48,725 nucleotides of DNA from Alphaproteobacteria bacterium (lineage in GTDB: Bacteria; Myxococcota_A; UBA796; UBA2385): positions 1 through 48,725 of the forward strand of contig JACKEY010000024.1 of assembly GCA_020632755.1 (NCBI GenBank), given 5' to 3'. Shown here one piece after another: positions 32,507 to 40,695 of this stretch. The first letter of the stretch is position 1, and every line of letters starts with the position of its first letter. Position numbers and translations under genes: made by a program. The notes beneath the pieces were generated by a model. The model was not told the DNA's origin. It saw nothing but the letters and a program-made list of their open reading frames with translations, and did not search any database.

Positions 32507-32968
32507 GTGACGAACCCCCGCCAAGCCACGGGCATCCCAGGCCCGCCGCCGCGGGTCCTGGTGGTCGAGGCGGACGCCGACGACCGCGCGCTCTTCCGCG
32601 AAGCCGTGGACGAGCTGGGCCTGCGGCTGGACCTGCGCTTCTTCGACGACCCCGCGAAGCTGCTGGCCGCCGTCCAGCGCGAGCCGGCGGATCTGCTGCT
32701 GCTCGAGCTCGATCTGCCGGGCACCACGGGCTTCGACCTCCTGGGCCAGCTGCGCGCCCAGCCCGCCACCCGCACCCTGCCGGTGCTGGTCTACACGACC
32801 TCCTGGCACGAGCGGGACATCGGTCGGGCCTACCAGCTCGGCGCCAACGGCTTCCTCATCAAGCCGCTGCGCTACGCCGAGCTCCTCGACCTGCTCTCCC
32901 GCACCTTCTCCTTCTGGCTGGGCGCCTGCGAGCTGCCCCACCGGGGCGCTGTCGCGGAGGGCGCGTGA
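32507..32968 (+). CDS. Receiver-domain protein with Glu in place of the phospho-Asp
   Basis: Single receiver domain of a two-component-like system, atypical. Seen: VLVVEADADDRAL (17-29), where one of the usual acidic pair is Ala; LLLLELDLPGTTG, where the acceptor Asp of LLLDLxLPGxxG is E67; YTTS with the conserved Thr (97-98); and FLIKPL with K119. Known: an Asp-to-Glu change at the acceptor can mimic phosphorylation and lock a receiver active, though not in every protein. Inference: a constitutive or phosphorylation-independent switch. 153 residues with no output domain; the downstream gene overlaps by 4 nt (GTGA) and may supply it. GTG start with TACGCT at the leaderless position. Confidence 0.85.
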   Translation: MTNPRQATGIPGPPPRVLVVEADADDRALFREAVDELGLRLDLRFFDDPAKLLAAVQREPADLLLLELDLPGTTGFDLLGQLRAQPATRTLPVLVYTTSWHERDIGRAYQLGANGFLIKPLRYAELLDLLSRTFSFWLGACELPHRGAVAEGA

Positions 32969-34182
32969 GCGGCTCGGCGCTGTCGCCGGGGCTGCGCCCC
33001 GATCGCACCTCGCTGTCGGCGCTGGTCGCGGTGTGGGCGGACCGCCGCACGGGTCGGTTCGCGGCGCCGGGGGCCCAGGGCACCGTCGACGTGGTCGACG
33101 GTGAGCCGCGCGATGCGGCCGGGCTGGTCTGGCTCGCCACGGCGGTGTGCCGACCCGGGCTGCGCTTCGTGCCGATGACGGGCGGTGGCACAGCGCAGCT
33201 CGGCAGCCGGCTCGGCGCGACCTTGCTCGAGGCCGGGCGACGGGCCGCGGATCGCGCCGGCCTGCAGGGCCTGGAGCGCGGACGGCTGGTGGTCGGGCCG
33301 CGCGGGGACGCGCTCGAGCGTCTTCCCTTGCGTGCGGCCAGCCGCCGGGTGCTGCGCGAGGTGGCCGGTCGCCGCGAGCCGCTGCTGCAGACCCTCGACC
33401 ACATCGGCATCGCCCCCGAGCTGGTGGCCGAGGATCTCGCGGCGCTGGTCGCCCTGGGGCTGGTCCAGCTCCGGCCCGGCGAGAGCCGCTGGAGCGCGAG
33501 CAGCGTCGACACCGGCGAGCGCAACCGGCTGGCGATCCGGCGCCTGCAGGCGCGGCTGGATCGCGACTGGTCGACCCTGCGCGACGCCGACGACTGGCAG
33601 GTCCTGGGCGTGCCCAAGGACGCGCCGCCGGACCTGGTGGCCCGCGGTGCGGCCCGCATGCGGCACCGCTATGCCCAGGCCGACGAAGGTGTCGACGACG
33701 AGATCAGCCGCGAGACCGTGCGGCAGGTGCGCGCGCGGGTCGAGGCCGCCATCGAGCACCTCGGCGCGGCCGCGGAACAGCACGACCCGCCCGAGTCGCC
33801 CGACCCGGCGCGCGCCCTGCGGCTGGGTCAGGCCGCGGCGGTGTCCGGCGACCTCGCCCAGGCGCGGCGGTGGCTGTCCGTCGCCGCGCGCAAGGACGAG
33901 CACGACCCCGAGATCATGGCCTGGTACGGCTGGGTGCTGGTCGTGGACCCCACCGTGCGCTCGGACCGCGCCCGCCGCCGGGGCCTGGCCCTGCTGGCCA
34001 TGGCGCGTGCCGTCGCTCCCGACGACCCGGCCGTGCGGGCCCGCTGCGCGGAAGCGGCCCTCGAGGCGGGCGAGGTCCAGGACGCGGCGGCCGACGTGGC
34101 CCGCCTGGCCGAGCTGGCGCCCGAGCACGGCGAGCTCGCCCGGCTCCGGCACCGCCTGCGGCGCGCGGGCGCCGTGACCTGA
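32965..34182 (+). CDS. DUF4388-like/J-like/TPR regulatory protein
   Basis: Possible output partner of the preceding receiver. Seen: an N-terminal part (1-75) with the pattern RTGRFAAPG...VDGEPRDAAGLVWLATA, close to the DUF4388/PatA-type segment of myxobacterial regulators; a helical middle (75-205); DWQVLGVPKDAPPDLVARG followed by ARMRHRYAQ, the helix I-II start of a DnaJ domain with HPD missing; then TPR-like helices (about 275-400; ALRLGQAAAVSGDLAQARRW, ALLAMARAVAPDDPAVRA). Known: receiver, DUF4388, J-like and TPR modules recur together in Myxococcota. GTG start in GTGA with the receiver. It cannot act as a true Hsp70 co-chaperone without HPD. 405 residues. Confidence 0.7.
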   Translation: MSGSALSPGLRPDRTSLSALVAVWADRRTGRFAAPGAQGTVDVVDGEPRDAAGLVWLATAVCRPGLRFVPMTGGGTAQLGSRLGATLLEAGRRAADRAGLQGLERGRLVVGPRGDALERLPLRAASRRVLREVAGRREPLLQTLDHIGIAPELVAEDLAALVALGLVQLRPGESRWSASSVDTGERNRLAIRRLQARLDRDWSTLRDADDWQVLGVPKDAPPDLVARGAARMRHRYAQADEGVDDEISRETVRQVRARVEAAIEHLGAAAEQHDPPESPDPARALRLGQAAAVSGDLAQARRWLSVAARKDEHDPEIMAWYGWVLVVDPTVRSDRARRRGLALLAMARAVAPDDPAVRARCAEAALEAGEVQDAAADVARLAELAPEHGELARLRHRLRRAGAVT

Positions 34183-34277
34183 GCCTCCCGGTCGGGGAAA
34201 GCGGCGCCGCAAGACGCGGCCGAGACGGCGACGGCCGCCCCCCGCAGCGCGAGGGACGGCCATCTGGAACCGGGAGG
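34183..34277. terminator. Long inverted repeat between convergent genes
   Basis: CCTCCCGGT (34184-34192) and its exact complement ACCGGGAGG (34269-34277) enclose 76 nt that hold smaller hairpins such as GCCGC-AAGAC-GCGGC. It sits between the convergent TPR and repeat-protein genes. A bidirectional terminator is plausible; there is no U-tract. Confidence 0.4.
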
Positions 34278-34281
34278 GCGC

Positions 34282-37200
34282 TCAGTCGCGGCGCCGCCGC
34301 CCGCCGACCAGGGCCACCAGGCCCAGCAGCATCAGTCCGGCCGCACCCGTCGGGCTGCCGCTGGTGGCGCAGCCGCCACAGCCGCCCTTGACCTCGCCGC
34401 CCCCGCCTTCGATGGGGTCGCCGGTGTCGTCGCCGCCGGTCGTGCCGCTGTCCTGACCCGTGCTGCCGGAGTCGCCGGAGTCCTCGGGCGGGTAGTCGTC
34501 GGTCGGATCCAGCGGATCGGTGCCGGCGTCGACCTCGGCGCCGTCGGACACGCCGCCGTCGTCGGTGTCGGCATCGAGGGGATCGGTGCCCCGATCGATC
34601 TCGTCCCCGTCGAGCAGGCCGTCGTCGTCGCTGTCGTCGTCGAGCGGATCGGTGCCCGTTCCCGGGTCGGTGTCCGAGGTGCCGAGCTCGGCGCCGTCGG
34701 TCAGGCCGTCGTCGTCGGAGTCGGCGTCGAGGGGATCGGTGCCGGTCTCGTCGACTTCCTTGCCGTCGGAGAGCCCGTCGTCGTCGGAGTCCTCGTCGAG
34801 GGGATCGGTGCCGGTCTCGCCGACCTCGCGCCCGTCGGTCAGGCCGTCGGAGTCGGTGTCATCGTCGGTCGGGTCGGTGCCGTAGCCGCCGTCGCCCGCT
34901 TCTTCGCCGTCGGTCAGGCCGTCGTCGTCGGTGTCGGGATCGAGCGGGTCGGAGCCGACCTCGATCTCCTTGCCGTCGAGCAGGCCGTCGTCGTCGGAGT
35001 CGGGATCGTCGCGGTCGGTGCCGAGCACGTCCTCTTCGCGGTCGGGCAGGCCGTCGCCGTCGGAGTCCGTGGTGTCGTCGATGTCGTCGCTCGGGTCGAG
35101 CGGGTCGGTGCCGTCGATCAGCACCTCGACGCCGTCGCTGGTGCCACCGTCGTCGGTGTCGCGGTCGAGCGGGTCGGTCCCGTAGGTCTCGAGCTCCTCG
35201 CCGTCGGTCAGGCCGTCGACGTCGGTGTCGTCGGACAGCGGGTCGGTGCCGTAGATCTCGACCTCGTCCCCGTCGAGCAGGCCGTCGTCGTCGCTGTCGT
35301 CGTCGAGCGGGTCGGTGTCCGTGCCCTCGACGCTGCCGTCGCTGTAGCCGACCTCCTCGCCGTCGGTCAGGCCGTCGTCGTCGGAGTCGTCGTCGAGGGG
35401 ATCGGTGCCGATCTCCTCGTCCAGCTCGTCGCCGTCCCACAGGCCGTCGTCGTCGCTGTCCTCGTCCAGCGGATCGGTGCCGATCGACTCGTCGAGCTCC
35501 TCACCGTCGGTCAGGCCGTCGCCGTCGGTGTCGGGGTCGTAGGGGTCGGTGCCGTAGATGTCGACCTCGTCGTCGTCGTCGATGCCGTCTTCGTCCGTGT
35601 CGACGCCGCTGTCGACGCCGTTGCAGTCCTGGTCGATGCCGTCGGCCTCGATCTCGTCGGCGCCCGGGTAGACCGTGTCGTCGGTGTCATCGCAGTCGTC
35701 GCCGCCGTCGTAGTCGGCGCTGTCGTGGCCGTCGGCGTCCGCGTCGTAGTCCGAGTCGCCGGCGCAGTCGGAGTCGACGCCGTCGTACCAGGTCTCGTCG
35801 GCCAGGCTGCTGATGGTGGCGTCCGTGTCGTCGCAGTCGCCGCCGCCGTAGGCGTCGCTGTCGTCGCCGTCGGCGTCGGCGTCGTAGTCGGAGTCGCCGG
35901 CACAGTCGGAGTCGACGCCGTCGTACCAGGTGTCGGCGGCGCCGTCGTAGATGCTGGCGTCACCGTCGTCGCAGTCGCTGCCGCCGTAGGCGTCGCTGTC
36001 CTGGCCGTCGGCATCGGCGTCGTAGTCGGAGTCGCCGGCACAGTCGGAGTCGACGCCGTCGTACCAGGTGTCGGTGGCGCCGTCGTAGATGCTGTCGTCG
36101 GTGTCGTCGCAGTCGCTGCCGCCGTAGGCGTCGCTGTCCTGGCCGTCGCCGTCGGCGTCGTAGTCGCTGGCGCCGTCGCAGTCGCTGTCCACGCCGTCGT
36201 ACCAGGTATCGGTCGCGCCGTCGTAGATGCTGTCGTCGGTGTCGTCGCAGTCGCTGCCGCCGTAGGCGTCGCTGTCCTGGCCGTCGCCGTCGGCGTCGTA
36301 GTCGGAGTCGCCGGCGCAGTCGCTGTCGACGCCGTCGTACCAGGTGTCGGTCGCGCCGTCGTAGACGCTGTCGTCGGTGTCGTCGCAGTCGCTGCCGCCG
36401 TAGGCGTCGCTGTCCTGGCCGTCGCCGTCGGCGTCGTAGTCGGAGTCGCCGGCGCAGTCGCTGTCGACGCCGTCGTACCAGGTGTCGGTCGCGCCGTCGT
36501 AGATGCTGTCGTCGGTGTCGTCGCAGTCGCTGCCGCCGTAGGCATCGCTGTCCTGGCCGTCGCCGTCGGCGTCGTAGTCGCTGGCCCCGTCGCAGTCGCT
36601 GTCCACGCCGTCGTACCAGGTCTCCGCCGCGCCGTCGTAGATGGCGTCGTCGGTGTCGTCGCAGTCCTCGCCGCCGTAGGCGTCGCTGTCCTGGCCGTCG
36701 CCGTCGGCGTCGTAGTCGGAGTCGCCGGCGCAGTCGCTGTCGACGCCGTCGTACCAGCTGTCGGGCGCCCCGTCGTAGATGCTGTCGTCGGTGTCGTCAC
36801 AGTCGCCGCCGCCGTAGGCGTCGCTGTCGTCGCCGTCACCGTCGGCGTCGTAGTCGGAGTTGCCCGCGCAGTCGCTGTCGACCCCGTCGTACCAGGTGTC
36901 GGCCGCCCCGTCGTAGATGGTGTCGTCGGTGTCGTCGCAGTCCTCGCCGCCGTAGGCGTCGCTGTCCTGGCCGTCGCCGTCGGCGTCGTAGTCGCTGTCC
37001 GAGCCGCAGTCGCTGTCGACGCCGTCGTACCAGGTCTCGGCCGCGCCCGGGTAGATGCTGTCGTCGGTGTCGTCGCAGTCGTCGCCGCCGCAGTCGGCGC
37101 CCCAGTAGCCGTCGCCGTCGTCGTCACAGGTGTCGCACATGTCCTGGGCGGCGACGTAGGCGTCCTGGGCCTCGGCCTCGTCGTCGCCCACGGCCACGAT

Positions 37201-37974
37201 GAAGCTGGTGACGATGGTCTCGCCGGCGCCGATGGTCGACGCCTCGCTGTGGCGGATCGACATCGAGATGTCGGCCGACGCGCCGCCGTAGTCGGTCACC
37301 GACTGGTCGGCGTCGTTGTTCGGCCACGAGCTGTTGTGACCGAGCTCGTCGTCGTCGGGGGCGCAGGAGCCGAAGCCGATGGTGTGGCGGCTGTCGTCGC
37401 CGGCCGACTGGGCGAAGTCGGCGGTGCCGTCCCCGTCGGCGTCGACCACGTCGTTGCGGGTCTTGTAGTCGCTCGAGTAGCTGTAGTCCTGGTCGGGGTC
37501 GATGACGAACCGGTAGCGCAGGTCGGTGGCGTCGCCCGAGCCTTCGTTCGTGATCGTGAACCGGACCAGCATGGCCTGGTCGCCCTGCTCCCAGATCTCG
37601 TCCTTGACGATCTCGAGGTCACCCGCGGTGTAGGTGTAGCGGGTCCAGTTGGTGGTCCCGCTCGACAGGTCCTCTTCCGAGTCGACCGTCATCGTGACCG
37701 AGTAGTAGCTGTCGACGCGGTAGGACCGCGCGCTGCCGCCCTGGGTCCACTCGAAGTAGAAGCCCGCGTAGGCCGTGCCCGGGTAGGTCACGTCGTAGTC
37801 GCTGCCCTCGAAGGTCGCGACGAAGCCGTCGTCCGTCGAGTCCTGGTCGTTCCAGTGACCGTCGCTGTCGTAGTTGATGGTGATGTAGTCGCCGTCGAGC
37901 GTCTGGGACGCGACGGCGGACGAACCCGTCAGACCGAGCAGGGCCAGCAGGGACAGGGGGCGGTGGACGGACAT
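34282..37974 (-). CDS. Giant surface protein: MopE repeats, thrombospondin type 3 repeats, MYXO-CTERM
   Basis: Predicted calcium/metal-binding cell-surface protein. Seen: signal peptide (PLSLLALLGLTGSSAVA); an N-terminal beta domain (about 25-275) with ITINYDSDGHW and a TITNEGSGDATDL-like segment; a MopE-type array of 11 units of about 46 residues (about 280-790), each with DADGDG, YGGxDCDD and WYDGVDSDC; about 15 thrombospondin type 3-like repeats of D-x-D-x-D-G-L-x-D-G and GTDPLD (about 790-1160); a Gly/Ser/Asp linker; and a C-terminus with KGGCGGC, a hydrophobic helix and GGRRRRD. Known: these motifs bind calcium; the last is the MYXO-CTERM sorting pattern. ATG with GGAGG upstream. 1230 residues. 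No enzymatic domain is visible. Confidence 0.88.
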   Translation of the reverse strand: MSVHRPLSLLALLGLTGSSAVASQTLDGDYITINYDSDGHWNDQDSTDDGFVATFEGSDYDVTYPGTAYAGFYFEWTQGGSARSYRVDSYYSVTMTVDSEEDLSSGTTNWTRYTYTAGDLEIVKDEIWEQGDQAMLVRFTITNEGSGDATDLRYRFVIDPDQDYSYSSDYKTRNDVVDADGDGTADFAQSAGDDSRHTIGFGSCAPDDDELGHNSSWPNNDADQSVTDYGGASADISMSIRHSEASTIGAGETIVTSFIVAVGDDEAEAQDAYVAAQDMCDTCDDDGDGYWGADCGGDDCDDTDDSIYPGAAETWYDGVDSDCGSDSDYDADGDGQDSDAYGGEDCDDTDDTIYDGAADTWYDGVDSDCAGNSDYDADGDGDDSDAYGGGDCDDTDDSIYDGAPDSWYDGVDSDCAGDSDYDADGDGQDSDAYGGEDCDDTDDAIYDGAAETWYDGVDSDCDGASDYDADGDGQDSDAYGGSDCDDTDDSIYDGATDTWYDGVDSDCAGDSDYDADGDGQDSDAYGGSDCDDTDDSVYDGATDTWYDGVDSDCAGDSDYDADGDGQDSDAYGGSDCDDTDDSIYDGATDTWYDGVDSDCDGASDYDADGDGQDSDAYGGSDCDDTDDSIYDGATDTWYDGVDSDCAGDSDYDADADGQDSDAYGGSDCDDGDASIYDGAADTWYDGVDSDCAGDSDYDADADGDDSDAYGGGDCDDTDATISSLADETWYDGVDSDCAGDSDYDADADGHDSADYDGGDDCDDTDDTVYPGADEIEADGIDQDCNGVDSGVDTDEDGIDDDDEVDIYGTDPYDPDTDGDGLTDGEELDESIGTDPLDEDSDDDGLWDGDELDEEIGTDPLDDDSDDDGLTDGEEVGYSDGSVEGTDTDPLDDDSDDDGLLDGDEVEIYGTDPLSDDTDVDGLTDGEELETYGTDPLDRDTDDGGTSDGVEVLIDGTDPLDPSDDIDDTTDSDGDGLPDREEDVLGTDRDDPDSDDDGLLDGKEIEVGSDPLDPDTDDDGLTDGEEAGDGGYGTDPTDDDTDSDGLTDGREVGETGTDPLDEDSDDDGLSDGKEVDETGTDPLDADSDDDGLTDGAELGTSDTDPGTGTDPLDDDSDDDGLLDGDEIDRGTDPLDADTDDGGVSDGAEVDAGTDPLDPTDDYPPEDSGDSGSTGQDSGTTGGDDTGDPIEGGGGEVKGGCGGCATSGSPTGAAGLMLLGLVALVGGRRRRD
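34510..35600 (-). repeat. DNA for about 15 thrombospondin type 3-like repeats
   Basis: Irregular repeats of 60-81 nt encoding D-x-D-x-D-G-L-x-D-G-x-E-x plus GTDPLD. They are similar but less uniform than the upstream MopE units. The reverse strand gives spurious long Ser/Val frames, which are not genes. Confidence 0.75.
35600..37130 (-). repeat. Tandem 138-bp MopE repeat array (11 units)
   Basis: Units recur every 138 nt (for example GTACCAGG at 36061, 36199 and 36337) and several copies are nearly identical. Unit endings alternate CDGASDY and CAGDSDY so that units 4-6 match 7-9 as a trio, which points to a 414-bp segmental duplication. It is not a CRISPR array. Confidence 0.85.
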
Positions 37975-38049
37975 CGGGACCTCCGGGAAGCCGTCAGGGG
38001 GGTGTCAAGGGTTGGCACCTTGCCCCGGACGTTCCGGAATCGCCACCGT

Positions 38050-38958
38050 TCAATTGTCTCGGTCCTTCTTCCTGCGCCGTGGGGGGCGCTCGGGGAGCGG
38101 CGCCGTGTCGACCGGTCCCGACCGCCCCGCGCGAGGGGCCATTCCGGGCAGCGGGGCCGTGTCGGCGGGACCGACGCGCGAGGTCTCGTCCTCGGCCCGG
38201 GGCACGGCGGGGTCCGGTCGCGGCGCGGCTTCGCACGGCAGCAGGTCTTCCGGGAGTGGCGGCGTGGGCTCGAAGGCCGACGCGGCTTCGGTCCAGATCT
38301 CCTCGCCGTCCGTCGCGCCCACGGGCTCGGTCTCGAGCTCGGCCCCGTGCGGTGCGCGCCAGGCCTCCAGGTGGGTGCGGTCCTCGTCGGTGGTCAGCTC
38401 GACCGGGTCGGGACTCGGGCGGAGCGGGCCACGCAGGCCGATGGCGGGCCGGGGACGGGGAGCGGGCGGCCGTGGTGCGGGAGGCGCGGCGCCCGGCGCA
38501 CCGGGGATGCTGCCGAGCGGCGAGCGGCGGCGTCCCAGGCGCACCTGCGACGCGGCCTGGCGCAGGTCGCTGCGATCCAGGCTCGGCCGCGCCGGTGCCG
38601 CCGCGGGAGTGCGCATGTCGGGGAACAGCCGCAGGGCGTCGGTCGGGCAGACCTGCATGCACAGCTCGCAGGCGACGCAGTCCTGGGGAGCGATCGTCAT
38701 GGCCTGCAGCCAGCCCCGGACGCGACCAGTGGTGGGTGAGGGGGCCAGGGGTGCACCCTGCAGCGTGATGACGCCGACCGGGCAGACGGCGGCGCACAGG
38801 CCGCAGCCGACACAGGCATCGTCGCCGTGCACGTCGTCCACCAGGGCGAAGCCCAGTCCGGCGCTGGCAGGGAGGGCGGGCGCGGGAGGAGGAGGTGCGA
38901 CGGGAGGCTCCTGCTCCCGTCGGCCGCCCAGTCGGTCCAGCCAGCCCTTGATCCCCAC
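38050..38958 (-). CDS. 2x[4Fe-4S] ferredoxin with long proline-rich tail
   Basis: Electron carrier or assembly/anchor protein. Seen: two clusters in the first third, CVGCGLCAAVCP (about 50-61) and CVACELCMQVCP (about 95-106), each with the CxxCxxCxxxCP spacing of bacterial ferredoxins. The rest (about 115-302) is Pro/Ala/Arg-rich and then acidic, with TAPLPGMAPRAGRSGPVDTAPL (interrupted here) and ends in RRRKKDRDN; it looks disordered. Known: 4Fe-4S ferredoxins are normally 60-100 residues, so the tail is unusual. GTG start with GGGAG 5 nt upstream; the longer upstream frame has no homology. TAGACT (38999-38994) is a plausible -10, inside the preceding membrane gene's end. The gene order suggests an operon with the repeat protein. 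Confidence 0.8.
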   Translation of the reverse strand: MGIKGWLDRLGGRREQEPPVAPPPPAPALPASAGLGFALVDDVHGDDACVGCGLCAAVCPVGVITLQGAPLAPSPTTGRVRGWLQAMTIAPQDCVACELCMQVCPTDALRLFPDMRTPAAAPARPSLDRSDLRQAASQVRLGRRRSPLGSIPGAPGAAPPAPRPPAPRPRPAIGLRGPLRPSPDPVELTTDEDRTHLEAWRAPHGAELETEPVGATDGEEIWTEAASAFEPTPPLPEDLLPCEAAPRPDPAVPRAEDETSRVGPADTAPLPGMAPRAGRSGPVDTAPLPERPPRRRKKDRDN

Positions 38959-38999
38959 TGGATCTCCCGTGTCGCCGAGGCTCGGTGCCCGGCAGTCTA

Positions 39000-40649
39000 T
39001 CAGCGGCCGGCCCCCGCGCCGGGCGGGGGAGACGAGGCGAGGTCGAACAGGGCCCGCCGTCCGTCGTCCGCGCGCAGCACGGCCCCATGGTCCCGCAGGG
39101 CGGCCTCGAGCCGCTCCGCCCGCTCGGGTCCCAGCTCGCGGCGCTGCACCATGATCTGCGCGACCCCGCGCCCGGCCAGGTCGGCGAGGGTGTCCGCGGG
39201 CAGGGCGTCCGGCGCGGCAGCGGAGACCAGCGGGTCCCAGGCCGCGAAGGGCGCGAGGCGCGACGCTTCCGCCGCCGTGCCGACCCCGTTGAGATCGGGC
39301 ACCCACGGGCTCGGTTGCTGGTGGGCGGCCTGGAAGTACAGCAGGTAGCGCGCCCGTGGCCGGCTCATGTTCAGGGCTCCTGGCGGCATCGCGACGGGAC
39401 CGGGCAGCTCGAGCAGCGGGCCGTCGACCTCGGCGTAGATGGCGGGGACCTCGGCCGAGGCCCCCGGGAGCATCGGCTCCACCGGCGACAGGAGCAGTCC
39501 CTCCAGGGCGACGAGCGGACCCAGCAGCCAGGCGGCGCGCCCGAACCGCGCACCCAGGCGGTCGGCGCCGACCCCGGCGGCCAGGGCGAGGATCGCCAGC
39601 GTGGCGGTGTGCAGGCGGTAGGGGAACCGCAGCAGCTCCAGCCCGGGCAGGTCGTACCACGGGCCGATCCCCAGGCTGAGCACGGCCGGGATGGCGGCCA
39701 GCGCCAGCCAGGGCCGGCGGGCGTACAGCGCCAGCAGCGGGGCGAGCAGGCCGATCCAGGCACTGATCGCGAAGGGACGCGGGCTCGGGTCGAGGAGGGC
39801 GGGGTCCCACAGGCGCAGCGGGCTGCCCATCGCGGCCCGCACGGCGTCGGGCAGGGGCGCCGCTTCGGGGAAGGACGAGGCGAAGGCCAGGATGGCAGGT
39901 GCCACCAGCACCGGCGCGAGCAGGGACGCCCACGCGCGGCGGTCGCGCAGCCCGGCGAGTGCCGCCAGCAGCAGGCCCGCGGCCCCCAGGTACCAGCTGC
40001 TGAGCACGGTCAGGGCCAGCAGGGGCACCGCGAGCAGGTGCCGGCGACGGCCGATGGCCCAGGCCCACAGGGCCAGGGTCCAACCGTCGGTGCCTTCGAC
40101 GATGCCCTCGACCGCGAAGCCGTGGAAGGTCGGCGCGCAGCCGTAGACCGCGGCGGCGACCAGGGCCCCGCGGGGACCGAGCCCGAAGGCCCGGCCGGCT
40201 GCCCCGGCGGCCAGCACCGTGGCGACACGGGCCGCCACCACCAGCAGGTTCCAGCCGTGGAGCAGGCCGAACATGGGGATCACGGCCTTGCCGAGCAGCC
40301 CCTTGAGCGGGCTGCCGTAGTACAGGTCCATGCCGTCGGGGAAGGCCAGCAGCGCGGTGTGCAGGGGGAGGAGGCGCTCGCTCTGCGACCACCACCACAG
40401 GCCCCAGACCGACGGGTACAGGTCGGTCCCGCCGTGTCCCAGCAGCGCTCCGCGGGACCAGGCGGGCAGCGCGGGCAGCACCCCCCACAGCAGGGCCAGG
40501 GCGCACAGCGGCAGCCAGGAGGCGCGGGAGCTCGACGGGTGGGGATCCAGGCGGGGCCTCGCAGACGTGCCGGGGCAGGGGAGCAGAGCGGAGCGAGCGC
40601 GGACGGGGCATGATGCGGTACACAGACGCGTCCGTGGGGTCGGCCCCAC
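39000..40649 (-). CDS. Polytopic membrane protein, GT-C-like
   Basis: Possible lipid-linked-sugar transferase or related enzyme; not proven. Seen: about 12 hydrophobic segments (e.g. LLVVAARVATVLAAGAAG, ALLALYARRPWLALAAIP) and, between the first two, an acidic loop (GTDLYPSVWGLWWW, then LAFPDGMDLYYGSPL) reminiscent of the D/E catalytic loop of GT-C glycosyltransferases. The C-terminal third has mixed alpha/beta features. The real start is uncertain: the GTG at 40649 adds about 40 Arg/Pro-rich residues before the first helix, and later starts are possible. It diverges from the Asp-rich lipoprotein gene by 46 nt. 549 residues. No nucleotide-binding motif is visible. Confidence 0.55.
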   Translation of the reverse strand: MGPTPRTRLCTASCPVRARSALLPCPGTSARPRLDPHPSSSRASWLPLCALALLWGVLPALPAWSRGALLGHGGTDLYPSVWGLWWWSQSERLLPLHTALLAFPDGMDLYYGSPLKGLLGKAVIPMFGLLHGWNLLVVAARVATVLAAGAAGRAFGLGPRGALVAAAVYGCAPTFHGFAVEGIVEGTDGWTLALWAWAIGRRRHLLAVPLLALTVLSSWYLGAAGLLLAALAGLRDRRAWASLLAPVLVAPAILAFASSFPEAAPLPDAVRAAMGSPLRLWDPALLDPSPRPFAISAWIGLLAPLLALYARRPWLALAAIPAVLSLGIGPWYDLPGLELLRFPYRLHTATLAILALAAGVGADRLGARFGRAAWLLGPLVALEGLLLSPVEPMLPGASAEVPAIYAEVDGPLLELPGPVAMPPGALNMSRPRARYLLYFQAAHQQPSPWVPDLNGVGTAAEASRLAPFAAWDPLVSAAAPDALPADTLADLAGRGVAQIMVQRRELGPERAERLEAALRDHGAVLRADDGRRALFDLASSPPPGAGAGR

Positions 40650-40695
40650 GCTCCGTCACCCTCCATCATGCCCCTCCGCGCCTCCCGGAGCCTCC

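Noticed and set aside
35600..37130. CRISPR-like spacing of the 138-bp repeats
   Set aside because: The units are coding, 138 nt, without unique spacers, and no cas gene is present.
38003..38018. TTGACA (minus strand, 38008-38003) and the TGGCAC (38013-38018) as promoters of the giant surface protein
   Set aside because: With TTGACA as -35, the -10 would fall on the Shine-Dalgarno; TGGCAC lacks a properly spaced TTGC for sigma54.
35725..38739. Long plus-strand open frame of Ala/Val/Gly repeats
   Set aside because: It is the exact antisense of the MopE/TSP3 protein; its composition follows from the 138-bp repeats and it has no start signal.
38050..40659. One fused 869-codon gene joining ferredoxin and upstream sequence
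   Set aside because: The part upstream of 38958 is antisense-frame noise (Arg/Pro/Ala-rich) overlapping the membrane protein gene; the ferredoxin has its own SD and GTG.
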